A stretch of 64,000 nucleotides of DNA, from contig NZ_JRGL01000010.1 of the NCBI RefSeq assembly GCF_000764655.1, positions 20,449 through 84,448 on the forward strand, given 5' to 3'. Every line of letters starts with the position of its first letter. Position 1 is the stretch's first letter. A model generated the notes under the pieces. It was not told the DNA's origin. It saw nothing but the letters and a program-made list of their open reading frames with translations, and searched no databases. Source of the DNA: Aeromonas aquatica (GTDB lineage Bacteria > Pseudomonadota > Gammaproteobacteria > Enterobacterales > Aeromonadaceae). Below are positions 10,301 through 21,723 of this stretch, piece after piece. Made by a program: the position numbers and the translations under genes.

Positions 10301-11221
10301 TGGCAGATGCAGCGCCTGCGGGACAACCCCGAGTGCGCGGATCAGGAGCATGCCGCCCGCCAGGACGCGACCGACCCGGGTCTGCACGCCAGCTTGACCT
10401 ACAACCCGTCCGAGGACGTGGCCGCGCCCTATATCGCCCGCGGGGTCTCCCCCCGTCTGGCGGTGCTGCGCGAGCAGGGAGTCAACTCCCACGTGGAGAT
10501 GGCGGCGGCGTTTGATCGCGCCGGCTTCACCGCCGTCGACGTGCATATGAGCGACATCCTCAGCGGCCGCATCAAGCTGGATCAGTTCCAGACTCTGGTG
10601 GCCTGTGGTGGCTTCTCCTACGGCGACGTGCTGGGGGCAGGTGAGGGCTGGGCCAAGTCCATCCTGTTCAACGACGGTGCCCGCGAGCAGTTCCAGCGCT
10701 TCTTCGAGCGCGGTGATACGCTCTCCCTTGGCGTCTGCAACGGTTGCCAGATGATGTCCAACCTGCGTGACCTCATCCCGGGTGCCACGCTCTGGCCGCG
10801 CTTCGTGCGCAACCGCTCCGAGCGCTTCGAGGCGCGCTTCAGCCTGGTGCAGGTACAGGACTCCCCGTCCGCCTTCTTCGCGGGCATGGCCGGCTCTGTC
10901 ATGCCCATCGCCGTCTCCCACGGGGAAGGGCGGGTGGAAGTGCGCGATGCCGCTCACCTTGCCGCGCTGCAACAGAGCGGCCTGGTGGGGCTGCGTTTCG
11001 TGGACAACCGCGGCCAGGTCACCGAGCAGTACCCGGCCAACCCGAACGGCGCACCGGACGGCATCACCGCGGTCACCACCGTTGACGGTCGTGCCACCAT
11101 CATGATGCCGCACCCGGAGCGGGTGTTCCGCACAGTGGCCAACTCCTGGCACCCGGACAACTGGGGCGAGGACGGTGCCTGGATGCGGATGTTCAGAAAC
11201 GCGCGCGTGCGTCTGGGGTAA
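7328..11221 (+). CDS. purL: Phosphoribosylformylglycinamidine synthase
   Basis: PurL converts FGAR, ATP and glutamine to FGAM in de novo purine synthesis. This is the large one-chain form (1297 residues) found in gammaproteobacteria. It has an N-terminal PurS-like region, a linker, two AIRS-like ATP-binding halves (for example [20 protein letters not shown], then GKDSMSMK in the second half), and a C-terminal glutaminase domain. The glutaminase nucleophile is C1137 in GVCNGCQMM, and the His/Glu pair is in HPERVFR near the end. It is a single-gene unit with its own promoter and a strong terminator. Confidence 0.98.
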   Translation: MEILRGAPALSEFRVHKLLQSCAQRGVEIESVYAEYVHFAELSSPLSPPERATLGQLLRYGPTIPEHTPSGQLFLVTPRPGTISPWSSKATDIAHNCGLNQVKRLERGIAYYLQPKADLTEGQRAEVMALLHDRMMEVVFGEMSQASALFSHQTPRPFTQVDVLGGGRAALASANISLGLALAEDEIDYLVENFTRLGRNPNDIELYMFAQANSEHCRHKIFNADWTIDGEQQPKSLFKMIKNTFEQTPDHVLSAYKDNAAVMEGSEGGRFFPSPASGEYQYHQERVDILMKVETHNHPTAISPFPGAATGSGGEIRDEGATGRGAKPKAGLVGFSVSNLRIPGFEQPWEQDFGKPSRIVSAFDIMQEGPLGGAAFNNEFGRPAILGYFRTFEEQVPSHNGVEVRGYHKPIMLAGGIGNIRTEHVQKGEIPVGAALIVLGGPAMNIGLGGGAASSMTSGQSAEDLDFASVQRDNPEMERRCQEVIDRCWQLGDDNPIVFIHDVGAGGLSNAMPELVNDGERGGKFDLRAIQCDEPGMSPLEIWCNESQERYVLAVAQDKLPQFKALCERERAPYAVIGTATEEKHLTLSDAHFDNQPIDLPLDVLLGKAPKMHRDVASLPAQGKPLAFDGITLSEAAERVLRLPTVAEKSFLITIGDRSVTGLVNRDQMVGPWQIPVADCAVTAATYDGYHGEAMSLGERTPVALLSHAASARMAVAEALTNLAPAHIGSLKRVKLSANWMAAAGHPGEDAGLYEAVKAVGEELCPALGITIPVGKDSMSMKTRWQQEGEERSVTSPLSLLITAFARVEDVRNTVTPQLRTDLGETDLILIDLGNGKQRLGASALAQVYRQLGDSAPDLDNPVQLKGFFNAIQALVADRKLIAYHDRSDGGLFVTLTEMAFAGHCGLDIQLDRIGGELLPALFNEELGAVIQVRRDDKEAVLTLLAGHGLAACSHVLGTVREDDLILFQRAGTEVYRASRTALRTLWGETSWQMQRLRDNPECADQEHAARQDATDPGLHASLTYNPSEDVAAPYIARGVSPRLAVLREQGVNSHVEMAAAFDRAGFTAVDVHMSDILSGRIKLDQFQTLVACGGFSYGDVLGAGEGWAKSILFNDGAREQFQRFFERGDTLSLGVCNGCQMMSNLRDLIPGATLWPRFVRNRSERFEARFSLVQVQDSPSAFFAGMAGSVMPIAVSHGEGRVEVRDAAHLAALQQSGLVGLRFVDNRGQVTEQYPANPNGAPDGITAVTTVDGRATIMMPHPERVFRTVANSWHPDNWGEDGAWMRMFRNARVRLG

Positions 11222-11248
11222 TCCCGCCGCGTACACAGCAACAATGAA

Positions 11249-11278
11249 AAACCGGCCCAAGTGGCCGGTTTTTTTATG
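11249..11278 (+). terminator. purL terminator
   Basis: Stem ACCGGCC with GGCCGGT, loop CAAGT, then seven T. The 30-nt sequence is identical to the nuo terminator read on the other strand at 11461-11490. Confidence 0.92.
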
Positions 11279-11315
11279 GGCGCAGCATAAGCGTTGTGTG
11301 AATGATTCTGAGTGA

Positions 11316-11343
11316 GGACTTAGGACTTAGGACTTAGGACTCA
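11316..11343. repeat. Heptamer tandem repeat (4 copies)
   Basis: GGACTTA is repeated three times and followed by GGACTCA, four 7-bp units without gaps. It lies in the 182-bp stretch between the converging purL and nuo terminators, where no gene is seen. Confidence 0.85.
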
Positions 11344-11460
11344 GCATGTAGCAGCCCCGGAGCGTTGACTCTGGATCAGGATAGGAGGGGATGGCAAGGG
11401 GGGAGAGGGGAGGGCGACGCGTTACCGGCTGGAGCAGGATGAATATCGTTTTGGATGGAG

Positions 11461-11490
11461 CATAAAAAAACCGGCCACTTGGGCCGGTTT
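11461..11490 (-). terminator. nuo operon terminator
   Basis: Read on the - strand the stem is ACCGGCC/GGCCGGT with loop CAAGT and seven T. It lies 23 bp beyond the nuoN stop. It is an exact inverted copy of the purL terminator. Confidence 0.92.
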
Positions 11491-11513
11491 GTTGTGCTGT
11501 GACGGGTGAGTGC

Positions 11514-12977
11514 TTAGTGCAGCACCACGTTCTGGAAGCCCTGTACCAGGCTGATGACCGGCTGGGGATAGATACCCAGCGCCACCACCAGAATGGCGGA
11601 GAGCAGCACCACCAGGCCCCCGGAGGAGAAGGCCCAGTCGGCCTTGGCATCGCGCAGCTGCATGCCGGGCTCGCGCAGGTAGAGGGTGACCATGACCCGC
11701 AGGTAGTAGTAGAGCCCCAGAGCGCTGCCGAGCACGATGGCGCCGGAGAGCCACCACAGCTGGGCATCGACCGTCACCCCGATGAGGTAGAACTTGCCGA
11801 TGAAGCCGAGCGTCATGGGGATGCCCGCGAGCGACAACATCATCACCGTCATGACGGCGGTCAGGTAGGGACGATGCCAGAACAGACCGCGGTAGCTGTG
11901 CAGGGAGTCCGCATCCTTGCCACGATAGGGGCTGGACATCATGCTGATGACGCCGAACGCACCCAGGCTGGTGAACAGGTACATCAGCAGGTAGACCCCG
12001 GCCGCTTCCACCGGCATCTGGCCGAGGCGGCTCGCCACCACCACCGCCAGCAGGTAGCCGAAGTGGGAGATGGAGGAGTAACCCATCATCCGCTTGATGT
12101 TGGTCTGGATCAGTGCCAGCAGGTTACCGACGACGATGGACACGACCGCAATGGCCGCCAGCAGCCAGTGGAACATGGGATCGCCGGTGGCAGGGACCGC
12201 CAGATAGAAGCGCAGCAGCACGCAGAACACCGCGATCTTGCTGACGGTGGCGAGGAAGGTCGCGACCGGTGCCGGGGCACCCTCGTACACGTCCGGGGTC
12301 CAGAGGTGGAAGGGGGCGAGGGAGAGCTTGAAGGCGAAGCCGACCAGCATCAGACCCAGGCCACCCATCAGCAGCGGATGGTGAGCCGGGCTCTGGGCCA
12401 GGGTCAGACCGAGATCGCTGAAGCTCAGGCTGCCGGCCTGGGCGTAGAGCAGCGCCATGCCAAACAGCAGGAAGGCGGTGGCGGCGGCGGAGAGCACCAT
12501 GTACTTGATGCTGGCCTCCAGCGAATGGCGCTCGCGGTAGGCGTAGCCCACCAGACCGAACATCGGCAGGGTCAGCATCTCGATCCCGATGAACAGGGAG
12601 GCGAGGTGGCGGGAACCCGCCAGCACCAGGCCGCCGGCGGTGGCGATCAGCAGCAGCAGGTAGAACTCTTCCCGGTTGTCCGGATAGCCCTTGAGCCAGG
12701 AGCGGCCGAAGGTACAGGTCGCCAGGGCACCGATGAGCACCAGCCCCATGTAGAAGACGGCGTAGCTGTCCACTTGCAGCAGGGGCGTGACACCCTGATC
12801 CCCCTGGGCCATCACGATGGGCAGGGAGAAGAGGGCCAGGTTCAGACCCGTGATGGTCACCACGAAGGCGGTGTCATCACAGCGCTTCCAGGCGATGGCC
12901 AGCATCAGGGCCACCATGGCCCCCGTGGTCAGCAGCAGGGGCAGCAGGGCCAGCAGTTGAGCTGCGGTAAACGTCAT
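11514..12977 (-). CDS. nuoN: NADH dehydrogenase I subunit N
   Basis: NuoN is one of the three antiporter-like proton-pumping subunits of respiratory complex I in the inner membrane. The 487 residues form about 14 membrane helices, starting [20 protein letters not shown]. Conserved polar positions are visible in the antiporter core, such as the [17 protein letters not shown] stretch. The start at 12977 is chosen because AGGAG lies 8 bases upstream; a longer open frame to 13070 lacks a ribosome binding site. It is the last gene of the nuo operon, 61 bp after nuoM. Confidence 0.95.
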   Translation of the reverse strand: MTFTAAQLLALLPLLLTTGAMVALMLAIAWKRCDDTAFVVTITGLNLALFSLPIVMAQGDQGVTPLLQVDSYAVFYMGLVLIGALATCTFGRSWLKGYPDNREEFYLLLLIATAGGLVLAGSRHLASLFIGIEMLTLPMFGLVGYAYRERHSLEASIKYMVLSAAATAFLLFGMALLYAQAGSLSFSDLGLTLAQSPAHHPLLMGGLGLMLVGFAFKLSLAPFHLWTPDVYEGAPAPVATFLATVSKIAVFCVLLRFYLAVPATGDPMFHWLLAAIAVVSIVVGNLLALIQTNIKRMMGYSSISHFGYLLAVVVASRLGQMPVEAAGVYLLMYLFTSLGAFGVISMMSSPYRGKDADSLHSYRGLFWHRPYLTAVMTVMMLSLAGIPMTLGFIGKFYLIGVTVDAQLWWLSGAIVLGSALGLYYYLRVMVTLYLREPGMQLRDAKADWAFSSGGLVVLLSAILVVALGIYPQPVISLVQGFQNVVLH

Positions 12978-13010
12978 GACAGTGCTCCTGTAATGGACAA
13001 GGAAGGCAGC

Positions 13011-13040
13011 AGAAGAGAAGGCATCAGAAGAGAAGGCATC
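13011..13040. repeat. Tandem 15-bp duplication at the end of nuoM
   Basis: AGAAGAGAAGGCATC occurs twice in a row (13011-13025 and 13026-13040), directly behind the nuoM stop codon in the short nuoM-nuoN gap. It lengthens the spacer but does not touch the nuoN ribosome binding site. Confidence 0.85.
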
Positions 13041-14556
13041 ATTGCAAGGCTCCTGTGCTCGGCAGCGCATACCAGTGCAGCACGTTCAGCAGGCTGCTGC
13101 TGGCGGTATCGAGCACCGGCTGGGGATAGACCCCGAGCAGCACCAGCAGGCCGGCGATGGTCAGCATCATGGCCAGCTCGCGGCTGTCCAGTCCCTTGAG
13201 GGGTTTGTCATCCTTGGGGGCACCGAAGCAGGCCCGTTGCAGCATGATGAGGGAGTAGACCGAGGCCAGCACCAGACCGAAGGTCGCGATGATGGTCATG
13301 ATCGGCGCCACCTGGAAGCTGCCGATGAGGATCAGGAACTCGCCGATGAAGTTGCCGGTACCCGGCATCCCCAGTGAGGCGACCGAGAAGAACAGCATGA
13401 CACCGGGCAGGTAGCGCAGGCGCCCCCACAGGCCGCCCATCTGGCGCAGATCACGGGTGTGCAGACGCTCGTAGAGCTGGCCGCACAGGATGAACAGACC
13501 GGCAGCGGAGAGGCCGTGGGCGATCATCTGTACCACGGCGCCTTGCAGCGCGAGCTCGCTACCCGAATAGATGGCGATCATCACGAAGCCCATGTGGGAG
13601 ATGCTGGTGTAGGCCACCAGTCGCTTGATGTCGGTCTGGGCGAAGGCCAGCAGGGCACCGTAGACGATGCCGAACAGACCCAGCCCCATGGCATAGGGGG
13701 CGAACTGGGCGGACGCCTCGGGGAACAGCGGCAGGGTGAAGCGCAGCAGGCCGTAGGCGGCGGTCTTCAGCAGGATCCCCGCCAAATCCACGGAACCCGC
13801 GGTCGGCGCCTGGCTGTGGGCATCCGGCAGCCAGCCGTGCAGCGGCACCAGCGGCATCTTGACCGCGAAGGCGATGAAGAAGCCCAGCATCAGCAACCAC
13901 TGCACACCAGTGCTCATCGGGGTGTTGAGCAGGTCCAGGTAGTTGAAGGTGAAGACGCCGGTGGCGGCGTGGTGGGTCAGCACCAGCCCCAGGATGGCGA
14001 CCAGCATGATGAGGCCGCTCGCCTGGGTGTAGATGAAGAACTTGGTGGCGGCGTTGATACGGGATTTACCGTCGGTGACCGAGTGGCCCCAGAGCGCGAT
14101 CAGGAAGTACATCGGCACCAGCATCATCTCCCAGAAGAAGAAGAACAGGAACAGATCCACCGCCATGAATACGCCGAGCACGCCGCCCAAAATCCACAGC
14201 AGGTTCAGGTGGAAGAAGCCGATGCGCTGCACGATTTCCTTCCAGGAACAGAGGATGGCCAGCACGCCGATGAAGCTGGTGAGCATCACCATCAAGAGCG
14301 ACAAGCCATCGACCGCCAGATGCAGGGAGATGCCGAAGCGGGGGATCCAGGGCAATTGCCACTCGGCCGCCCAGACGGGGAGGCCGGGGTTTGCCAGGCT
14401 GAAATCACCACTAAACCAGATGGCGCCGGAGAGCAACAAGCAGGCGCTCATGGACAACAGGGCTACCCAGCGGACGAACTGTCCACCGAGGCGCTCCATC
14501 TGCCAGCAGAGCAAGCCGCCGATAAAAGGAATTAACAAGATCCAGAGTAAGGTCAC
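13039..14556 (-). CDS. nuoM: NADH dehydrogenase I subunit M
   Basis: NuoM is the second antiporter-like proton-translocating subunit of complex I. It has 505 residues and about 14 membrane helices. Family signatures include [19 protein letters not shown] and the core helix [18 protein letters not shown], which holds the Lys and His used in proton transfer. The start codon is GTG (14556), with GAGAG upstream. It lies between nuoL and nuoN in the standard operon order. Length is close to the E. coli protein. Confidence 0.96.
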   Translation of the reverse strand: MTLLWILLIPFIGGLLCWQMERLGGQFVRWVALLSMSACLLLSGAIWFSGDFSLANPGLPVWAAEWQLPWIPRFGISLHLAVDGLSLLMVMLTSFIGVLAILCSWKEIVQRIGFFHLNLLWILGGVLGVFMAVDLFLFFFFWEMMLVPMYFLIALWGHSVTDGKSRINAATKFFIYTQASGLIMLVAILGLVLTHHAATGVFTFNYLDLLNTPMSTGVQWLLMLGFFIAFAVKMPLVPLHGWLPDAHSQAPTAGSVDLAGILLKTAAYGLLRFTLPLFPEASAQFAPYAMGLGLFGIVYGALLAFAQTDIKRLVAYTSISHMGFVMIAIYSGSELALQGAVVQMIAHGLSAAGLFILCGQLYERLHTRDLRQMGGLWGRLRYLPGVMLFFSVASLGMPGTGNFIGEFLILIGSFQVAPIMTIIATFGLVLASVYSLIMLQRACFGAPKDDKPLKGLDSRELAMMLTIAGLLVLLGVYPQPVLDTASSSLLNVLHWYALPSTGALQ

Positions 14557-14632
14557 GATATCAGCTCTCTCATAGGTTCTAGTCGCTGTGCAGGCCCGCA
14601 GGCCTGCAGTGAATTCAGGGAATGCATCGACG

Positions 14633-16480
14633 TCAACCGAGCAGCAGCAGCGCCAGGATCAGGACGGCGCCCATCCCCATGGAGGCTGCGTACCAGCGCA
14701 ACTTGCCGGTGACAGTCCAGGCCAGCATCTGATGACCACTGTATGCCAGTACGGCGGGCAGGTTCATCATCCAGTCCAGCGGATCCTTGCCAAGCAAGCG
14801 GGTCGCCAGCAGGTAGGGCTTGACCCAGAGCCGTTCATACAACCAGTCAAAGCCCCAGGCGTTGAACCAGAGGGTGCTGAGCAGACGGCCAGGGGCGCTC
14901 TCGGCAATACTTCTTGCCAGGCGACGCTCGCCAAGGAACAGGAAGGCGGCGAGTGCTATCCCCGCCACGGCGATGACGCCGGACAGGATCTCGAGGCTGT
15001 GACGACCCTCTTCGATGTGATCGCCAGGGCCCGCCGGCAGTACGCCCGCCAAGGGGGGGGTGATCCAGGCGCCGATGGCGGTGGAGAGCACCAACAGCAC
15101 CAGCAGCGGCAGCTTGTGCGCCAGGCCGTGACCGGCATGGGCCTGCGTCTGCGGCTTGCCGTGGAAGGCGATGAAGATCAGACGGAAGGTGTAGAGGGAG
15201 GTCAGGAAGGCCCCCACCAGACCGGCCCACAGCAGGGTGTTCTGGCCACTGGCCTGCACCTGCCAGAGGATGGCGTCCTTACTGTAGAAACCGGCGGTCA
15301 CCAGCGGCAGCGCGGCCAGTGCCGAGCCCCCGACCAGGAAGCAGGCATAGACCAGCGGCAGGCTCTTGCGCAGGCCCCCCATCTTGAAGATGTTCTGCTC
15401 GTGGTGGGTCGCGACGATGACGGCACCGGCGGAGAGGAACAACAGCGCCTTGAAGAAGGCGTGGGTCATCAGGTGGAAGATGGCCCCATCCCAGGCACCG
15501 ACCCCGAGGGCCAGGAACATGTAGCCGATCTGGCTCATGGTGGAGTAGGCCAAAATCCGCTTGATGTCGGTCTGCACTAGGGCCGCGAAGCCCGCCAGCA
15601 CCAGCGTGATGGCACCCACCAGCGCCACCAGATGCAGGATCTCGGGGGCCAGCAGGAACAGTCCGTGGGTACGGGCGATGAGATAGACACCAGCGGTCAC
15701 CATGGTGGCCGCGTGGATCAGCGCCGAGACCGGGGTTGGACCCGCCATGGCGTCTGCCAGCCAGGTCTGCAGCGGCAGCTGGGCGGATTTACCGACAGCG
15801 CCACCGAGCAACATCAGACAGGCGAACGACAGGGCAGGGGAGCCTTCGGCAAACATCGCGGGCGCGCGAACCAGCAGCTCATGGATGTTGAGGGTACCGA
15901 GCTCCCGGTACAGGACGAACAGACCGATAGCGAGGAAGACGTCACCGACCCGGGTCACCACGAACGCCTTGAGGGCAGCGGCCCCGTTGGCGGGATTGCG
16001 GTAGTAGAAGCCGATCAGCAGGTAGCTGCACAGGCCCACGCCTTCCCAACCGAGGTAGACGAACAGCAGATCATCGGCCAGCACCAGGAACACCATGCTG
16101 GCGATGAACAGGTTGGTGTAGGTGAAGAAGCGCGAATAACCTTCTTCCCCACGCATGTACCAGGAGGCGAACAGGTGGATGAAGAAACCCACCCCGGTCA
16201 CCACTCCCAACATGGTCAGCGACAGGCCGTCCAGCGCCAGGCGGAAGCTGGGGGTGAATTCACCCACCGCCATCCACTGCCACAGGGTCTGGGTGTAGAC
16301 GCCGCCCTCCGGCATGTTGCCGAGAAAATCGATGCCAACCCAGAGGGTGGTCAGGGCCGACAGGCCTATGCTGCCGACACCGATGAGCGCCGAGGTGCGC
16401 TCGCCGAAACGGCCGATGGAGAAGGCCAGCACCAGCCATCCCAGCAGCGGGAACAGGAAAGTCAGGAATAGGAGGCTCAT
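14633..16480 (-). CDS. nuoL: NADH dehydrogenase I subunit L
   Basis: NuoL is the distal antiporter-like subunit of complex I, with the long lateral helix that runs along the membrane arm. It has 615 residues with about 16 membrane helices. Signatures include [17 protein letters not shown] and the core helix [20 protein letters not shown]. The ATG overlaps the nuoK stop in ATGA, so the two are translationally coupled. A 76-bp gap separates it from nuoM. Confidence 0.97.
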   Translation of the reverse strand: MSLLFLTFLFPLLGWLVLAFSIGRFGERTSALIGVGSIGLSALTTLWVGIDFLGNMPEGGVYTQTLWQWMAVGEFTPSFRLALDGLSLTMLGVVTGVGFFIHLFASWYMRGEEGYSRFFTYTNLFIASMVFLVLADDLLFVYLGWEGVGLCSYLLIGFYYRNPANGAAALKAFVVTRVGDVFLAIGLFVLYRELGTLNIHELLVRAPAMFAEGSPALSFACLMLLGGAVGKSAQLPLQTWLADAMAGPTPVSALIHAATMVTAGVYLIARTHGLFLLAPEILHLVALVGAITLVLAGFAALVQTDIKRILAYSTMSQIGYMFLALGVGAWDGAIFHLMTHAFFKALLFLSAGAVIVATHHEQNIFKMGGLRKSLPLVYACFLVGGSALAALPLVTAGFYSKDAILWQVQASGQNTLLWAGLVGAFLTSLYTFRLIFIAFHGKPQTQAHAGHGLAHKLPLLVLLVLSTAIGAWITPPLAGVLPAGPGDHIEEGRHSLEILSGVIAVAGIALAAFLFLGERRLARSIAESAPGRLLSTLWFNAWGFDWLYERLWVKPYLLATRLLGKDPLDWMMNLPAVLAYSGHQMLAWTVTGKLRWYAASMGMGAVLILALLLLG

Positions 16481-16785
16481 CCGCGCATCTCGCTCACAGT
16501 GTCCACGCTGAGGGTGTGGTAACGACGATAGAGCAGCAGTAACAGGGCCAGGCCAATGCTGGCCTCCGCTGCCGCCAGAGAAATCACCAGTATGTACATG
16601 ATCTGGCCGTCGGCCTGGGCCCAGCGGCTGCCAGCCACCACGAACGCCAGTGCGGACGCATTCATCATGATTTCGATACTCATGAGGATAAACAGCAAGT
16701 TACGGCGAATTAACAGGCCGCACAGGCCGATACAGAACAAGATGGCCGCAAGCAGCAAACCGTGTTCCATGGGAATGCCACTCAT
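16477..16785 (-). CDS. nuoK: NADH dehydrogenase I subunit K
   Basis: A small three-helix membrane subunit of complex I (102 residues) that carries buried glutamates for proton transfer, visible in [11 protein letters not shown] and [11 protein letters not shown]. It starts [17 protein letters not shown]; the E. coli protein begins nearer the internal Met. The start overlaps the nuoJ stop by 4 bp and has GGAGG upstream. It overlaps nuoL at the other end. Confidence 0.97.
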   Translation of the reverse strand: MSGIPMEHGLLLAAILFCIGLCGLLIRRNLLFILMSIEIMMNASALAFVVAGSRWAQADGQIMYILVISLAAAEASIGLALLLLLYRRYHTLSVDTVSEMRG

Positions 16786-17333
16786 TGCTGACCTCCTTCT
16801 TGAGATGGGCGCACGGGGGTTTTGGGCACGGAGAGCACCTCTCCGTTCTTGTCCTCACGGCCCAGGTGATAGGCGGTGACCAGGCCCGCCAGCAGCAGGA
16901 TGGAGGCGAGCTCCACCGCCAGCACGTAGGGGCCGAACAGGGCGATGCCGACTTCCTTGGCACTGACGTCGGTCAGACCGAGCACACCCCCGGTGACGCC
17001 GAGGATGCCGTAGGCCAGGAAGCCGAGCAGGATGAGGGAGAGCAGGGCTGGCCCGCCCCAGGTCTTGGGGGTGAGCCAGTTGCGTTCCTGATCCTGGGCC
17101 GAGCCCAGGTTCAGCATCATCACCACGAACACGAACAACACCATGATGGCGCCGGCGTAGACGATCACCTGCAAGGCACCCGCGAAGGAGGCACCAAGGC
17201 AGAAGAAGATCATGGCCACGGCGATGAGCGAGATGATGAGATTGAGCAGCGCGTGCATCGGGTTGCTGGTGCTGATCACCCGCAGCGTGCTGTAAATGGC
17301 GACCAGGGCCGCGGCATAAAATGCCAATTCCAT
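16782..17333 (-). CDS. nuoJ: NADH dehydrogenase I subunit J
   Basis: A five-helix membrane subunit of complex I (183 residues). The conserved helix with [19 protein letters not shown] is clear at about 55-75; it contains the pi-bulge region of the family. AGGAG precedes the ATG. The C-terminal 20 residues are hydrophilic. It overlaps nuoK by 4 bp and follows nuoI by 9 bp. Confidence 0.97.
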   Translation of the reverse strand: MELAFYAAALVAIYSTLRVISTSNPMHALLNLIISLIAVAMIFFCLGASFAGALQVIVYAGAIMVLFVFVVMMLNLGSAQDQERNWLTPKTWGGPALLSLILLGFLAYGILGVTGGVLGLTDVSAKEVGIALFGPYVLAVELASILLLAGLVTAYHLGREDKNGEVLSVPKTPVRPSQEGGQQ

Positions 17334-17342
17334 GATTGACTC

Positions 17343-17885
17343 CTAGGGCAGCAGGCTCTTGACATCGATGGGCTTGGCTTCGTTCTCGGCATCCCCTTTG
17401 GGCTTGCCGTCGATAGCCATACCGCTCATGCGATAGAAGTTGTAGTCCGGGTACTTGCCGGGGCCGCTGATCAGCAGATCTTCCTTCTCGTACACCAGAT
17501 CCTGGCGACGATACTCACCCATCTCGAAATCCGGGGTGAGCTGGATGGCGGTGGTGGGGCAGGCTTCCTCACACAGGCCGCAGAAGATGCAACGGGAGAA
17601 GTTGATGCGGAAGAACTCCGGGTACCAGCGACCATCGTCCCGCTCCGCTTTTTGCAGCGAGATGCAGCCGACCGGACAGGCGACGGCGCACAGGTTGCAT
17701 GCCACGCAGCGCTCGTCACCGTCCGGATCCCGGGTCAGGACGATGCGGCCACGGAAACGGGGCGCCGCATAGACGGCCTGCTCCGGGTAGCTCAGGGTCT
17801 CGCGGGGCCGCCAGGCATGGGAGAACACCATCCCGAGGCTCCGCAGTTGGGTGCCAACACCCTTGATGATATTAATGATTTTCAT
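17343..17885 (-). CDS. nuoI: NADH dehydrogenase I subunit I
   Basis: A ferredoxin-like peripheral-arm subunit of complex I that carries clusters N6a and N6b on the electron path to quinone. Both 4Fe-4S motifs are intact: [15 protein letters not shown] and [15 protein letters not shown]. The 180 residues match the family. GAGG lies upstream of the ATG. It is 7 bp downstream of nuoH. Confidence 0.98.
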   Translation of the reverse strand: MKIINIIKGVGTQLRSLGMVFSHAWRPRETLSYPEQAVYAAPRFRGRIVLTRDPDGDERCVACNLCAVACPVGCISLQKAERDDGRWYPEFFRINFSRCIFCGLCEEACPTTAIQLTPDFEMGEYRRQDLVYEKEDLLISGPGKYPDYNFYRMSGMAIDGKPKGDAENEAKPIDVKSLLP

Positions 17886-17892
17886 AGGTGCC

Positions 17893-18861
17893 TCACTGCA
17901 CGTTCATCAGCACTACGGCGCCGGTTACCAGCATGTTGAGCAAGGTAAGCGGCAGGCAGACTTTCCAGCCAAAGGACATCACCTGGTCGAAGCGCGGGCG
18001 AGGCAGGGAAGCCCGCAGCAGGATGAAGAACACCATGAAACAGGCGGTCTTCAGGGCGAACCAGATGAAGGGCGGCAGCCAGGGGCCGTGCCAGCCACCG
18101 AAGAACAGGGTCACGATGAGGGAGGAGATCAGCACTATGCCGATGTACTCACCCACGAAGAACAGGCCCCACTTCATGCCCGCATACTCGATGTGATAGC
18201 CATCGGCGAGCTCCTGCTCGGCCTCAGGCTGATCGAACGGGTGACGGTGAGTGACGGCGACGCCGGCAAACAGGAAGGTGACGAAGCCCAGGATCTGGGG
18301 TACCACGTTCCAGAGCCCGGCTTGCGCCTCGACGATCTCCCGCAGGTTGAAGCTGCCGGTCTGGATCACTATGCCCATCAGGGACAGGCCGAGGAACACC
18401 TCGTAGGAGAGGGTCTGGGCCGAGGCCCGCAGGCTGCCGAGCAGGGAGTACTTGTTGTTGCTCGACCAGCCGGCGAACAGCACGGCGTAGACCGCCAGCC
18501 CCGCGATGGCCAGGATGTAGAGCAGGCCCACGTTGAGATCCGCCACGCCCCAGGTGGGGGTGATGGGCACCACCGCAAACGCCAGAATGAAGGCGGTGAA
18601 GGCGATGATGGGGGCCAGCACGAAGATCCGGCGATCGGCAAACGGCGGGATCCAGTCTTCCTTGAAGAACATCTTGATCATGTCGGCGGCCAGCTGCAGC
18701 AGGCCGAAGGGGCCCACCCGGTTGGGGCCGTAGCGATCCTGCCACAGCGCCAGCAGGCGACGCTCGATGAAGCTCATGAAGGCACCGGCCCCCACGATCC
18801 CCACCAGCACGATCAGGGCCTTGCCCACCTCCAGCAGCAGGTCAATCAGCGAATCGCTCAT
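17893..18861 (-). CDS. nuoH: NADH dehydrogenase I subunit H
   Basis: The membrane subunit that, with NuoB and NuoD, forms the quinone-binding chamber of complex I. It has 322 residues and about eight membrane helices. Signatures include the loop around [14 protein letters not shown] and the acidic [17 protein letters not shown] strong AGGAGG ribosome binding site precedes the ATG. It is 52 bp after nuoG. Confidence 0.98.
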   Translation of the reverse strand: MSDSLIDLLLEVGKALIVLVGIVGAGAFMSFIERRLLALWQDRYGPNRVGPFGLLQLAADMIKMFFKEDWIPPFADRRIFVLAPIIAFTAFILAFAVVPITPTWGVADLNVGLLYILAIAGLAVYAVLFAGWSSNNKYSLLGSLRASAQTLSYEVFLGLSLMGIVIQTGSFNLREIVEAQAGLWNVVPQILGFVTFLFAGVAVTHRHPFDQPEAEQELADGYHIEYAGMKWGLFFVGEYIGIVLISSLIVTLFFGGWHGPWLPPFIWFALKTACFMVFFILLRASLPRPRFDQVMSFGWKVCLPLTLLNMLVTGAVVLMNVQ

Positions 18862-18913
18862 AGGCGGACCTCCTGCCGGTTGTCGCGTTGAGAAAGGGTG
18901 ATCAGCACGTGGC

Positions 18914-21643
18914 TCATGCGATGGCCTCCTGCAAGTTGTTCACATAGGTCTGATGCAGCGCGGTCGGCAGGCCATTGGCACCGAGGGGCAGACCGAGCAG
19001 GCCCTTGGCCAGTTTGTCGCTCAGGCGCAGGGTCAGCCGCCAGTGGTGGCCACCCCAGGAGAAGGCAATCAGGCTGCCGGCATTGAGGGCCAGACGGGCG
19101 GCGTCGGCCGGGTTCAGTACCAGCACGGGCTCGCTCATGCGTGCCTGGATGACCGGGCTCCTGGCGGAGAGTTCTTCGCCACCGAACAGCTGATCGTAAC
19201 TGACCACCTGCAGCGCCTCCTGGGCCTGGAAGGGAGTCGGGATGCTGTCGAACCAGCCGAGGTTGTCCTCACCCGGTTCCAGCAGACGGCGACCGGGATC
19301 CCCGGCACGCAGGTTGCCACCCACTTCGTCCTGGAACTTGTTCCAGGCAGAGGGGGAGTTCCAGCCCGGCGCCCAGGCGAAGGGCACCTGTTGCATCGGT
19401 TGGCGGGCACCGGCGTAGCCTTCCATGGAGAAGGCGAACGGCGAGTCGGGATCTTGCGCGACCCGGGGTTCGCTCACGTCCTGATCCGCCAGCATGGAGG
19501 TGCGACCGCTGTAGCGGTGCGGCTCGCGGGCGAGCTTCATGCCACGGATGCGCAGACCCGCGTTGGGGGCGGCTTCACGCATGGCAGCCAGCAGCGGGGC
19601 GCTGGCGGCGCAGGCCGTGCTCACCTCGTCGAAGGTGCTCCAGCGCAGCGGTTTTCTGTCCAGAGCGCCTTGCAGCGCGGCCAGCCAGCGCCAGCTCTCG
19701 CGCACCTGAATGTCGGCGTCGTAGAAGGCGGGGGCATAGACCTGGAAGAAGCGCTGGGCGCGGCCTTCCATGTTGATGAGGGTACCGTCGGCCTCGGCGA
19801 AGCTGGCGGCGGGCAGTACCAGACCCGCTTTCTGGGCGGTGCCGGTGTCCTGATGATCGACCACCAGCAGGTGTTGCAGGCGGTCGATGGCGGCATCGAC
19901 GCGGCTGCGGGCGGCACGGCGATAGAGATCGTTCTCCAGGGTGATGAGCGCGAGCTTCTCCTCCCCTTCGATGCGCTCGAGGGCAGCTTCCAGCGGTGCG
20001 GCGGTCCCGGCCAGCATGGCCAGCCCCAGGCTGTTGGCTTCTTGCGCCACCAGCGCCAGTTCCACGGCCTGACCACGACCCTTGAGGGCGCGGGCGATGT
20101 TACTGGCCGCCTCGAGCAGCGCCTGGGAGCGGGCGCCGGAGCCGGCGATGATGAGCGGCTTCTTGGCGTTGCCAAGCAGCTCGGCCCAACGTTCGGCCAG
20201 GGCTTGCTGCTCGGGCGCCAGATCGGCCAGGGCAGGGGCCGAGCCGTCGAGCAGGTGGGCGATGGCGAAGCCGAGGCGTGCCTGATCCGCGTGGGGCGCG
20301 TGCAGGGTGCCGCTCGCCACGTCGTCCAGACGGGTGCTATCCAGGCTGGTGATCAGCAGCGGGTAGCGCTCGTTCTGGGCCAGGGTCTGCACCGCGGCGA
20401 CTTGCCACAGGTCCACCTTCAGCTTGCGGGCGATCTCGCGCCCCTTGCCCTTGACCGCCTGGCGCAGGGCCAGGGCGATGCGGGCGGCGGTCTGGGTGAC
20501 GTCTTCGCCGAGCACCAGCACGGCGTCGGCCTCTTCCATGTCACGCAGGCTCGGGGTGCGTACGCCACCCTGTTGCAGGATCTGCAGCATCTTCTGCAGG
20601 CATTCCCACTCGCTTTGCTCGACGCCGCTGTAGAAGTTGGCGGCGCCCACCAGCTCGCGCAGGGCGAAGTTGCTCTCCAGCGAGGCGCGCGGCGAGCCGA
20701 TGCCGATGACGCCGGCGGCGGTGCGCAGGGCATCGGCGGCGCGGTTCAGGGCACCGTCCACCGTGATGGCGAGTCTGTCGCTGCCGTCATGGAGCAGGGG
20801 CTGGCGCGGACGATCGGCCAGGTTGACGTGACCGTAGCCGAAGCGGCCGCGATCGCACAGGAAGTAGTGGTTCAGGGCGCCGTGGTAACGGTTCTCGATG
20901 CGGCGCAGCTCGCCATAACGCTCACCCGGGCTGATGTTGCAGCCGACCGCGCAGCCTTGGCAGATGCTGGGGGCGAACTGCATGTCCCACTTGCGGTTGT
21001 AGCGTTCTGAGTGGGTCTTGTCGGTGAAGACGCCGGTGGGGCAGACCTCCACCAGGTTGCCGGAGAACTCGCTCTCCAGGGTGCCGTCTTCGACCCGGCC
21101 GAAATAGACGTTGTCGTGGGCACCGTAGACACCGAGATCCTCGCCACCGGCGTAGTCCTTGTAGTAACGGACGCAGCGATAGCAGGCGATGCAGCGGTTC
21201 ATCTCGTGATTGATGAAAGGGCCCAGATCCTGATTCTGGTGGGTGCGCTTGGTGAAGCGGTAGCGACGGCTGTTGTGGCCCGTCATCACCGTCATGTCTT
21301 GCAGGTGGCAGGCGCCGCCCTCTTCACACACCGGGCAATCGTGGGGGTGGTTGGTCATCTGCCACTCCACCACCGTCTTGCGGAACTCTTTCGCCTCTTC
21401 GTCCTCGATGGAGATATAGCTGCCATCGGTGGAGGGGGTCATGCAGGACATGACCAGGCGGCCGCGCTTGTCGTCGGCATTCTGATATTGCTTGACCGCA
21501 CACTGGCGGCAGGCGCCGACGCTACCGAGCGCCGGATGCCAGCAAAAATAGGGGACGTCAAGCCCTAAGGACAGACAGGCTTGCAGCAGATTGTCTGCCC
21601 CGTCTACCTCGTACTCTTTACCGTCTACATGAATGGTGGCCAT
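18914..21643 (-). CDS. nuoG: NADH dehydrogenase I subunit G
   Basis: The largest peripheral-arm subunit (909 residues), holding several Fe-S clusters. The N terminus has a 2Fe-2S ferredoxin domain (CWHP then CRQC, about 34-48). It is followed by the His-ligated cluster ([13 protein letters not shown]) and two 4Fe-4S motifs (CIACYRC and CQGCAVGC). The last binds the extra N7 cluster of the E. coli type. The rest is a molybdopterin-oxidoreductase-like fold without cofactor. AGGGA precedes the ATG. It follows nuoF by 80 bp. Confidence 0.97.
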   Translation of the reverse strand: MATIHVDGKEYEVDGADNLLQACLSLGLDVPYFCWHPALGSVGACRQCAVKQYQNADDKRGRLVMSCMTPSTDGSYISIEDEEAKEFRKTVVEWQMTNHPHDCPVCEEGGACHLQDMTVMTGHNSRRYRFTKRTHQNQDLGPFINHEMNRCIACYRCVRYYKDYAGGEDLGVYGAHDNVYFGRVEDGTLESEFSGNLVEVCPTGVFTDKTHSERYNRKWDMQFAPSICQGCAVGCNISPGERYGELRRIENRYHGALNHYFLCDRGRFGYGHVNLADRPRQPLLHDGSDRLAITVDGALNRAADALRTAAGVIGIGSPRASLESNFALRELVGAANFYSGVEQSEWECLQKMLQILQQGGVRTPSLRDMEEADAVLVLGEDVTQTAARIALALRQAVKGKGREIARKLKVDLWQVAAVQTLAQNERYPLLITSLDSTRLDDVASGTLHAPHADQARLGFAIAHLLDGSAPALADLAPEQQALAERWAELLGNAKKPLIIAGSGARSQALLEAASNIARALKGRGQAVELALVAQEANSLGLAMLAGTAAPLEAALERIEGEEKLALITLENDLYRRAARSRVDAAIDRLQHLLVVDHQDTGTAQKAGLVLPAASFAEADGTLINMEGRAQRFFQVYAPAFYDADIQVRESWRWLAALQGALDRKPLRWSTFDEVSTACAASAPLLAAMREAAPNAGLRIRGMKLAREPHRYSGRTSMLADQDVSEPRVAQDPDSPFAFSMEGYAGARQPMQQVPFAWAPGWNSPSAWNKFQDEVGGNLRAGDPGRRLLEPGEDNLGWFDSIPTPFQAQEALQVVSYDQLFGGEELSARSPVIQARMSEPVLVLNPADAARLALNAGSLIAFSWGGHHWRLTLRLSDKLAKGLLGLPLGANGLPTALHQTYVNNLQEAIA

Positions 21644-21723
21644 ACAACTTCCCTGACTTCAATTAGATAAAATCTTTGGCTCGCGCTAGTTCAGAGGACC
21701 AGCTGCGGACGCGCAGTCGCGTC

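Noticed and set aside
7454..11260. A 1268-codon open frame antisense to purL
   Set aside because: It mirrors a highly conserved purL in a GC-rich genome, where antisense frames stay open by codon bias. It shows no domain, no ribosome binding site and low-complexity composition.
11316..11343. CRISPR-like array
   Set aside because: Heptamers without spacers; no cas genes in the window.
18953..21010. 685-codon frame antisense to nuoG
   Set aside because: nuoG has intact Fe-S motifs throughout; the antisense frame is a GC-bias shadow.
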